The translations under genes and the position numbers were made by a program. Below the pieces are notes generated by a model that was not told the origin of the DNA, made no database searches, and worked only from the letters and a program-made list of their open reading frames with translations. Shown here in pieces: positions 1 through 5,227 of a DNA stretch of 6,039 nucleotides. Every line of letters starts with the position of its first letter. Position 1 is the first letter of the stretch. The stretch covers positions 1-6,039 of the forward strand of contig SLLU01000084.1 in assembly GCA_007133925.1 (NCBI GenBank), given 5' to 3'. This DNA is from Candidatus Halarchaeoplasma halalkaliphilum. GTDB taxonomy: Archaea > Thermoplasmatota > Thermoplasmata > Halarchaeoplasmatales > Halarchaeoplasmataceae.

Positions 1-2
1 AA

Positions 3-599
3 CCCAACACAGTTATCCGAGGTAAGATACAACCTTTCGAAGACCATTACCGTTTTGTGGGTATCTTCTTCGTGAACATGCCACCTCTGCTCCCAGACAT
101 GAATGGGCTGCTGGCTCAATACGAGAACGGAAAACTGGAGGAATTGGAGGATATAACACTGAGAAAGGGAACTGCACTGAGAACAGTTCTAAAAAAATAT
201 CCCGCCCAATGGATAGACCACATGTGCAAACATTACGGACTCAAGGCCAGGCTGAAAAAGGAGAAAGTGGAGAAGATAGTGGACAAACTGGTGAGTGACC
301 TACCGGAGATCGTATCGGAACTGCCTGAAGAGGCAAAAGAAGTCCTGTCTTTGTGCATGTCTAACGGGGGTGTAGTCAAGTACGGAAAGTTGAGGGATTA
401 CGATGATGAGTTCTATCTGTTCTGGGAAAGAAAACGGCCAGTATCAACTGTAGGCATATTGAGGATGAGGGCACTGTTACTGGTGGGTAAGATGAACTTC
501 GGTGAAAGGCGGTACCGGGTAGCCTACATACCGAACGAGATACGCGATGGTTTGAAACCGCTGCTGGAGCCCACCGCGAGCTTGAAGCACTGGTGTTAG
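3..599 (+). CDS. 3' part of a hypothetical SAP-like / winged-helix protein (5' end outside window)
   Basis: I do not recognise this gene by name. The frame is open from base 3 to the TAG stop at 597-599. A GTG at 57 and an ATG at 78 could serve as starts, but neither has a Shine-Dalgarno-like sequence. The residues before 57 (TVIRGKIQPFEDHYRFVG) look like ordinary coding sequence, so I treat the gene as running in from the left edge. Counting from the GTG, residues about 50-80 (YPAQWIDHMCKHYGLKARL, then a lysine-rich helix) resemble a SAP or Rho-N type helix-extension-helix. Residues about 90-170 (LPEEAKEVLSLCMSNGG, then basic helices and a hydrophobic strand) resemble a winged helix. There is no signal peptide and no membrane segment, so a cytoplasmic nucleic-acid-associated role is possible but inferred from fold style only. 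It converges on the surface protein gene with a 71-base gap, so the two are not co-transcribed. Confidence 0.7.
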   Translation, partial: PNTVIRGKIQPFEDHYRFVGIFFVNMPPLLPDMNGLLAQYENGKLEELEDITLRKGTALRTVLKKYPAQWIDHMCKHYGLKARLKKEKVEKIVDKLVSDLPEIVSELPEEAKEVLSLCMSNGGVVKYGKLRDYDDEFYLFWERKRPVSTVGILRMRALLLVGKMNFGERRYRVAYIPNEIRDGLKPLLEPTASLKHWC

Positions 600-670
600 A
601 ATATCATGAAATTGCGATATCAGGGGTGGTTCACCTTAAAATCCAAACAGGAGATGGAAGGGCATCAATG
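600..670. other. Convergent intergenic gap, possible weak bidirectional termination region
   Basis: This gap separates two converging genes. It holds a 5-bp inverted repeat (ATATC at 601-605, GATAT at 616-620). It also holds a small stem GGTG (625-628) / CACC (632-635) with a 3-base loop, extendable by G-U pairs and followed by AAAA on the + strand. Neither has a clear T-tract in the right place. The position suggests transcription from both sides ends here, but the sequence alone does not prove a terminator. Confidence 0.25.
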
Positions 671-3580
671 TTAATCCTCATCATCGGAACCTCGGAGTAA
701 GGAAGAAAAAACTGTTGACACAGTATATTCTTCAATTTCTTCCGTCTCGGGTTCCTCAGGGGGAAGGCTTTTTACCAGGTATTGGCCGTAGTAGGGTTCT
801 TGTCCTAGTGCATCCTGCTCTTGATCTCTTCTTGCTATCCTCCTGAATGCGAGGATTATGAACAGAAACAGTAAAAAAAGAAACGATACCAAAAGAATCA
901 ACCACAACGGGACGGATAAAGCAGAAGGAGAATCTTCCTTGGGCTCCACCCTAAGGGTAGCATTTCCGTGGAGCTCTCCGTCGCTGGCGGTAATTATCCA
1001 AATCCCCGGAGATCCGGAGGTATATACGTTCCCCATCCAGCCTCCACCGGCACCAGCTTCCACAGACCAATGGGTATCTCCAGTGATTTCGGATATCCGG
1101 TTATCATACATATCGTATAAGATGGCTTGGAATACCTGGGACTCACCTGAAATAAGTGTGACATCAGAGGGGTCAACGACTATACAATGGGGACTACCAT
1201 GAAGCACGGTAACAGGTACTGTGGAAGAGATCACACCCCTGTAAGAAGCGGCCACTTCGTACGAACCTACGACCCTCATGCTGAACAAGCCGTTCTCATC
1301 CATACCATGCCAGACAAAATGCTCAGGCGAGTTCGTGATAAGATTATCATACATATCGTAAGCTTGTGCCTCGAAGGGCACATCGATCCCGGCGGTTACA
1401 GTTTGGGAGCCGGAAGGGGATATGGAAACCATATGAGGTTCGCCGGGGTTGACCATGAAAACCCCCGTCCGTGAAATATCGTCGATAAAGACTTGAACGA
1501 TATATTCCCCGGTTGTCTCAAGTGCACTCCAATCGCGTGATGCCGAACCCATGGTGAAGTTCAGAGTACCTTCCCATGATTCTTCGGCGATGGTTATAAC
1601 AACATGGTATGAAACAGTGTCATCTTGATCCAGGGTTACGACCACTACGAGTCTGTTACCCGCGGTTATGTCTTCCACGGACACCTGGAAATCATCGGGA
1701 ATGACCCTCTGGACTATGATCTGTGCTGTACCCACCAGGGAGGTGTAGGATCCCGTGACAGTCCACTCACCGGGAATCTCGGAGGTATAAGCATTATCAT
1801 CCCAATACCCTCCGGCCCCGGAATCAATGGACCATTCCGTTTCGTTGGTGACATCGCCTATATGGTTATCGAATCCATCGTATGCAACTGCCTGGAATAA
1901 CTGTACATGACCCGCTTCTATGACCGAAGACCCGGGGGTGATATCGATCCTCGATGGTGTATCCGGCTCAACTGTGAGCAATGCCTCGTCTGTGAAACCC
2001 ATGAATTCGCCGGTCACAGTCCAAGTACCTGCGTAAGCGGAAAGATATACGTTCCCGTCCCAATGTCCCCCTGCATCCAGGGTTATAGACCAGTTGGTCT
2101 CACCCGTTACATCCCCTATCATCCGACCATACACATCATATGACGTGGCGTTGTACCAGATCCCCTGCCCGGCGATTATAGAGGAATCCCCGGGATCTAT
2201 ACTGATCCAATGGGGTTCTCCGGGAACACCAACGGTTAGGGCCACAGAGATATCATACAGAGTAGGTGTTAAAAACGGATCATGGGTTACCAACACCTCT
2301 TTCGTCCACAGATATCTTCCTGTAAGTTCCTCGTCGGGGGCTAACTCTGGAATAGGCTGTCCGTTGGAGGTCTCGTACCATTCCAGAGGAATGGTCACAT
2401 CATCCCCAGTTACGGCAGTGAAAACAGATACAAAGGTATCTTCTTCCTCCGACGATCTCCAGTGGATCACACTGGCTCCCGGAGAATCATCCAGGTACAA
2501 GGGGGAAGATACACGATGCCCCCTTCCTTGCCCTATGTAGCTGAGATACCCCATGTCGTACCATCTTGCCCCATTTATGTCCCCGTGATTATCATTGTTT
2601 GTCAGATCTTCCGTTAAGGTTCCACTGCCCTCGTTCAGAGTCCAATAACCGACTAATCCGTATTCCGTGCCCGTCAATCTGCGCTCCATATCATCCCGTA
2701 TTTGGGATACGTTTCTGGCATGATCCCATAAACGTACCTCATTTATCAATCCGTTCCACCAGCGGGCATCCTCACTTGTATATTGACGGCCTATGACGAA
2801 GGGGTCTCCACTATCCTCTATGGAACCATTGGCGGTGTCGGTTTGCAATACACCATCCACATAAAGGAGCATACGGGTTCCGTCAAAAACCCCTGCTATG
2901 TGGTGCCATCCTCCATGAGGATGGGTTTCGTCGCTTACTATGATTGTAGTGGTACCACCTCCGTCACCTACCTGGAACTGAAATCGATCATCACCGTTTT
3001 TGGATAAAGCGAATCCAGAATAGCTACTACCACCACCGGCGACCATCTTTCCGGCTATTCCCATGTAGTCCCCCGAATCAGCCTGAGCCCAGGCTTCTAT
3101 GGTAAGAGGTCCGGTAGTTACAAGACTTGCACCAGATCCGCATACCACCTCATCTCCACCACCGTCAAAATCCAGTGCATACTCACGAGAGAGCCTCAGA
3201 GAATCATCAAACACCTCAATGTTCTCACGTTCAACAGCCCCTTCTATCCATTCTTGATCCAATTGTGTTGTTCGGGACTGGTCCCCTGGAGTGAATACCA
3301 TAATCTCACCCTGGTAAAGCTCTCCATTCATTTCCGCAACAGCCTTAAACTCGTACATTACAAGGGGATCCATATCGTGAACGGAGTAGGTAAACTCACC
3401 CGGTTCAGATACCTGCTGCCTATCGGTTTGCTGCCAATCACCATGATCACCTCTATAAAGAAAAGAAACGTTTATCCAAGGTTCATGGATGTGAACAACT
3501 TCACCACGGAGTTCGGCAGAGGTGGGGTTTACATTTATGGCAGTCCTTGTTAGGACCGGGACGGAATACTCGATGACCAC
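671..3580 (-). CDS. Large cell-surface protein, 3' portion: Fn3-like, LamG, Ig-like repeats, C-terminal membrane anchor
   Basis: The GTG at 3578-3580 is the first possible start after the upstream in-frame stop at 3803-3805. It gives 969 residues, but the true product probably begins upstream in another frame (see 3664-4395). Residues 1-97 look like a fibronectin-III-like domain. Residues about 133-345 are a LamG/concanavalin-like domain (ALDFDGGGDEVV, LTIEAWAQADS, GWHHIAGVFDG, YVDGVLQ, WWNGLINEVRLWDHAR, GYWTLNEGSG). Residues 452-537, 539-624, 713-795 and 796-880 are Ig-like repeats, and 627-712 is a divergent domain. A transmembrane helix lies at about 890-912 (PLWLILLVSFLFLLFLFIIL), then RRIARR and an acidic tail of about 57 residues ending GSDDED. 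The expected topology is a large extracellular part with a cytoplasmic C-terminus. The LamG and Ig-like modules suggest adhesion or glycan binding, but no ligand can be read from the sequence. There is no catalytic motif. Confidence 0.9.
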   Translation of the reverse strand: MVIEYSVPVLTRTAINVNPTSAELRGEVVHIHEPWINVSFLYRGDHGDWQQTDRQQVSEPGEFTYSVHDMDPLVMYEFKAVAEMNGELYQGEIMVFTPGDQSRTTQLDQEWIEGAVERENIEVFDDSLRLSREYALDFDGGGDEVVCGSGASLVTTGPLTIEAWAQADSGDYMGIAGKMVAGGGSSYSGFALSKNGDDRFQFQVGDGGGTTTIIVSDETHPHGGWHHIAGVFDGTRMLLYVDGVLQTDTANGSIEDSGDPFVIGRQYTSEDARWWNGLINEVRLWDHARNVSQIRDDMERRLTGTEYGLVGYWTLNEGSGTLTEDLTNNDNHGDINGARWYDMGYLSYIGQGRGHRVSSPLYLDDSPGASVIHWRSSEEEDTFVSVFTAVTGDDVTIPLEWYETSNGQPIPELAPDEELTGRYLWTKEVLVTHDPFLTPTLYDISVALTVGVPGEPHWISIDPGDSSIIAGQGIWYNATSYDVYGRMIGDVTGETNWSITLDAGGHWDGNVYLSAYAGTWTVTGEFMGFTDEALLTVEPDTPSRIDITPGSSVIEAGHVQLFQAVAYDGFDNHIGDVTNETEWSIDSGAGGYWDDNAYTSEIPGEWTVTGSYTSLVGTAQIIVQRVIPDDFQVSVEDITAGNRLVVVVTLDQDDTVSYHVVITIAEESWEGTLNFTMGSASRDWSALETTGEYIVQVFIDDISRTGVFMVNPGEPHMVSISPSGSQTVTAGIDVPFEAQAYDMYDNLITNSPEHFVWHGMDENGLFSMRVVGSYEVAASYRGVISSTVPVTVLHGSPHCIVVDPSDVTLISGESQVFQAILYDMYDNRISEITGDTHWSVEAGAGGGWMGNVYTSGSPGIWIITASDGELHGNATLRVEPKEDSPSALSVPLWLILLVSFLFLLFLFIILAFRRIARRDQEQDALGQEPYYGQYLVKSLPPEEPETEEIEEYTVSTVFSSLLRGSDDED
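845..913 (-). other. Transmembrane helix coding segment of the surface protein
   Basis: It encodes about 23 strongly hydrophobic residues (PLWLILLVSFLFLLFLFIIL and flanks), followed by the positively charged RRIARR. By the positive-inside rule this places the C-terminal acidic tail in the cytoplasm and anchors the repeats outside. Confidence 0.85.
941..2227 (-). repeat. Four Ig-like protein repeats (two pairs around a divergent domain)
   Basis: The units lie at 1970-2227, 1709-1966, 1196-1444 and 941-1195, with a non-matching domain at 1445-1702. Each unit carries a pattern like 'DP/TP..S..I.AG....F.A..YD.YDN.I.D.T..T.WS......GG.W..N.YTS..PG.W.VT'. The third unit departs from this in its second half. 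The last two share an identical 17-base stretch encoding YDMYDN (1101-1117 and 1344-1360). Such tandem surface repeats usually form an extended stalk. Confidence 0.8.
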
Positions 3581-3663
3581 CAGGCCATGGCCTTCCCCAA
3601 CACCGGATACATTTTCCTGATCATCCCCATTATTTATCGAACCTCCACCGCCACCGTTGTTGT

Positions 3664-4395
3664 TTAAACCGTTCTCAGTACTACCTCCACCTCCGGAGTA
3701 GCCGCCACCACCCCCGGAATAAGTCCAACCGCTGTAATCTCCGTCTGAACTACCGCCACCTCCGAATCCACCGTGAGCAGGCCGAAACCCCCCTGAGCAC
3801 CGTTAAGATAGGCCTTACCTCCTTCACCGTTTGGGGCCGCAAAGGTCCCGTCCGCCCCGTCTGTGAAAAAACCGCCGCCGCCACCACCCCTTCCTCCACC
3901 ACTGCCCCCATTACCGTCCGTGCCACCGTTGGAAGGATAGCCTCCCCTGCCCGGATTGCCCGAACCATCAGACGTACCATGCCGTTCATCATACACCGGA
4001 TTTCGAGCACCGCCACCACCTCCGGCGATTAGCAAAATATCGCTCTCATCCAAAGCACCTTCCTTTACCACGAAGGAACCGCCACCGGTATTACGATCAT
4101 TGGATAAGCTTCCTCCTTCCTGTCCCACCAGTATCTCCAGGATCGTACCACCTTCAAGGAAGAAATCACCGGATACCTTTGCCCCGAGCCCTCCATTGGA
4201 ACCGCCACCCTGGGCACCTAATGCCGTGATTCGATATATACCGTCCATGGGAACTGTCCACATCTGTATACCGTTTTCAACAATTACAGAGCCATCAAGA
4301 TTGGTACCCCAGTATTCCGCATCGGCATCCGCCTGTGAGGGGCCCTCGGGACCATGAGCACCACAGTTGGTGAATACAAGAGGGTGTTGCATCAA
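3664..4395 (-). CDS. Glycine-rich (ALK/LTK-like) domain, 5' portion of the same surface protein, frame-disrupted
   Basis: This frame opens with TTG at 4393-4395, followed directly by ATG at 4390-4392, and reads 243 residues to a TAA at 3664-3666. Residues 8-70 (VFTNCGAHGPEGPSQADADA, YWGTNLDGSV, GIQMWTVPMDGIYRI, ALGAQGG) match the start of the bacterial/archaeal glycine-rich domain family. Next come ILVGQEGG, GGGSFVVK, LLIAGGGGGAR and long glycine tracts up to residue 203. After that the glycine pattern vanishes: the last 40 residues (LLTVDSEVAVVQTEITAVGL onward) are out of frame. The rest of the domain (HGGFGGGGSS, GGGGGYSGGGGS, GGGGGS, GVGEGHGLVVIEYS) lies one frame over and leads straight into the 671-3580 frame. 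No signal peptide precedes the domain; the frame extends upstream only to a stop at 4447-4449. It abuts an insertion sequence, so its 5' end may be lost. Confidence 0.8.
   Translation of the reverse strand: MMQHPLVFTNCGAHGPEGPSQADADAEYWGTNLDGSVIVENGIQMWTVPMDGIYRITALGAQGGGSNGGLGAKVSGDFFLEGGTILEILVGQEGGSLSNDRNTGGGSFVVKEGALDESDILLIAGGGGGARNPVYDERHGTSDGSGNPGRGGYPSNGGTDGNGGSGGGRGGGGGGFFTDGADGTFAAPNGEGGKAYLNGAQGGFGLLTVDSEVAVVQTEITAVGLIPGVVAATPEVEVVLRTV
3785..3795 (-). other. Frameshift site at a six-G run with slippery-heptamer geometry
   Basis: On the minus strand the upstream-frame codons are CAG GGG GGT TTC. The run G GGG GGT fits the X XXY YYZ pattern for -1 ribosomal slippage in exactly the right phase. 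Sliding back one base gives GGT then TTT CGG CCT GCT CAC GGT GGA, and the glycine-rich pattern resumes. A missing G in the homopolymer (six instead of seven) would give the same frame change. I saw no strong stimulatory stem-loop just downstream, which favours a plain indel over programmed recoding. Confidence 0.7.
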
Positions 4396-4417
4396 CCAAA
4401 TGTAAAATCGGATCCCA

Positions 4418-4452
4418 ACATGATGGTTTGAACGACGGACAGACCATCATGT
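4418..4452. repeat. Perfect 10-bp inverted repeat flanked by 6-bp direct repeats at the IS / surface-gene junction
   Basis: ACATGATGGT (4418-4427) and its exact reverse complement ACCATCATGT (4443-4452) are separated by 15 bases. Immediately outside them are identical ATCCCA copies at 4412-4417 and 4453-4458. The geometry resembles a very small element with terminal inverted repeats and a target-site duplication. It could also be a hairpin near the end of the neighbouring IS, or a transcription terminator for the transposase, since on the minus strand the stem is followed by a short TTTT about 10 bases later. The repeat itself is certain; its role is not. Confidence 0.75.
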
Positions 4453-4460
4453 ATCCCATC

Positions 4461-4474
4461 AAATAGACCTATTT
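4461..4474. repeat. Short palindrome next to the junction inverted repeat
   Basis: AAATAG (4461-4466) and CTATTT (4469-4474) are exact reverse complements separated by two bases. It lies in the non-coding stretch downstream of the transposase. It may be part of the IS end or a transcription-stop structure, but it is short enough to be chance. Confidence 0.35.
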
Positions 4475-4582
4475 TCAGCGATCGTATTGACTTATTTAGC
4501 GAACACCGACACCATCTTGAGCAATGTCAACAGAGTTTGCACTGGTTCGAATTTCTTACCCCTTTTCGGTAGTCGAGTTTTC

Positions 4583-5227
4583 TCAAACGAGCATCGTTCG
4601 TTTACGCATGGAGCCCGGGAGACCTTTATCATATGCAGTCAATGCTTGGACCATATATCCGATGAGGCACCACCAGATAGATTTAATCACACTTTCCAAT
4701 CTCCTTGACTTAGGCCTCTCGAAAGAGGCCATAGCCTTCAGTCTTGAAAATACACGTTCCACCGCAGAACGATACGGTCGATGTAATCTTTCGGTGATAA
4801 GTTCTACCAGTTTACTTTCTTTCGACGTTCCTATATCGATGTTGTATTTGGTCAGAAACGTCTGGCCTAAGTATTTGAAAGCATCCTGGACCGATCTTAT
4901 CTTGTGGCCGTGCGTGTCGAACAGTTTCTTTACCCGTCGTTTCATCTGCTTCAGTATCTTGCTGTTCCTTGGATTGCATGCGGGTAAAAAGGTACCACCG
5001 GTCTTGTCAGGGACGATCTCCCTAAAGCCCTTATCATCGTAAGCACCGTCCGCAAGCAACGCTATTATCTCTTCAAAGTCGTAGTTTTCCTCGAACTCTT
5101 CCAGCAGTGGAACGAAGTGTGACGAGTCATGGTCATTACCTGAACTCAATATCATCGCCAGTAGCATCTTGAGCTCTCTGAGCGAGAGATAAGAGGACAT
5201 TTGTCCTCGGTATCTCGGATTCAGCAT
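4583..5227 (-). CDS. DDE transposase, C-terminal part (DDE_Tnp_1-like), out of frame with N-terminal part
   Basis: An ATG at 5225-5227 opens 214 residues, but the first 22 or so lie within, or in the wrong frame relative to, the upstream transposase part; family-like sequence begins at LAMILSSGNDHDS (23-35). D60 in LLADGAYDD is the second catalytic aspartate. E157 in YRSAVERVFSRLK is the catalytic glutamate, within the Y-R-E-K signature of IS4/IS5-type enzymes. The C-terminal helices end at a TGA (4583-4585). Linked to the upstream frame without the 46-base insert (5162-5207), the two give a normal-looking enzyme of at least 469 residues. As it stands, the piece has no DNA-binding region and lacks the first D. 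Whether it is translated separately is doubtful, since the ATG has no clear ribosome binding site. Confidence 0.75.
   Translation of the reverse strand: MLNPRYRGQMSSYLSLRELKMLLAMILSSGNDHDSSHFVPLLEEFEENYDFEEIIALLADGAYDDKGFREIVPDKTGGTFLPACNPRNSKILKQMKRRVKKLFDTHGHKIRSVQDAFKYLGQTFLTKYNIDIGTSKESKLVELITERLHRPYRSAVERVFSRLKAMASFERPKSRRLESVIKSIWWCLIGYMVQALTAYDKGLPGSMRKRTMLV

Larger units (their letters stand above)
671..4395 (-). pseudogene. Reconstructed single surface-protein gene, interrupted by one frameshift and probably missing its 5' end
   Basis: Joining the two frames by a -1 step at the GGT codon 3787-3789 (next codon TTT at 3785-3787) gives a continuous product of about 1241 residues. The joined region reads NGAQGGFRPAHGGFGGGGSS, which restores the unbroken glycine-rich domain. 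The domain order becomes: glycine-rich domain, Fn3-like, LamG, spacer, Ig-like x2, divergent domain, Ig-like x2, transmembrane helix, acidic tail. I label it a pseudogene because of the frame break and the missing secretion signal. It could equally be an intact gene with a homopolymer sequencing error, or a recoded gene. Confidence 0.6.

Noticed and set aside
858..1474. Several + strand open frames opposite the Ig-like repeats
   Set aside because: They are antisense to a well-supported repeat-domain gene and have no domain patterns of their own.
3750..4019. Minus-strand 89-codon open frame inside the glycine-rich gene
   Set aside because: It overlaps the real domain in a different frame, has low-complexity V/A/M-rich sequence and shows no family features.
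3956..4357. Proline-rich + strand open frame of 133 codons
   Set aside because: It is the antisense shadow of the glycine-rich domain: GGN codons read backwards give proline-rich sequence. The minus frame matches a known domain pattern.
4398..4522. A 41-codon minus-strand frame starting MVSVFALNKS as a possible missing signal peptide for the surface protein
   Set aside because: It ends at a TGA before the glycine-rich domain, is in a different frame, and is not hydrophobic like a signal peptide.
4524..5042. 172-codon + strand open frame opposite the transposase
   Set aside because: The minus strand encodes the catalytic D and E in conserved context; the + frame is a shadow.
5159..5216. Archaeal bulge-helix-bulge intron at the 46-base insert
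   Set aside because: I could not place a 4-bp helix between two 3-base bulges at the inferred junctions. The hairpin pairs the upstream coding side with the 5' half of the insert rather than bringing the two splice sites together.
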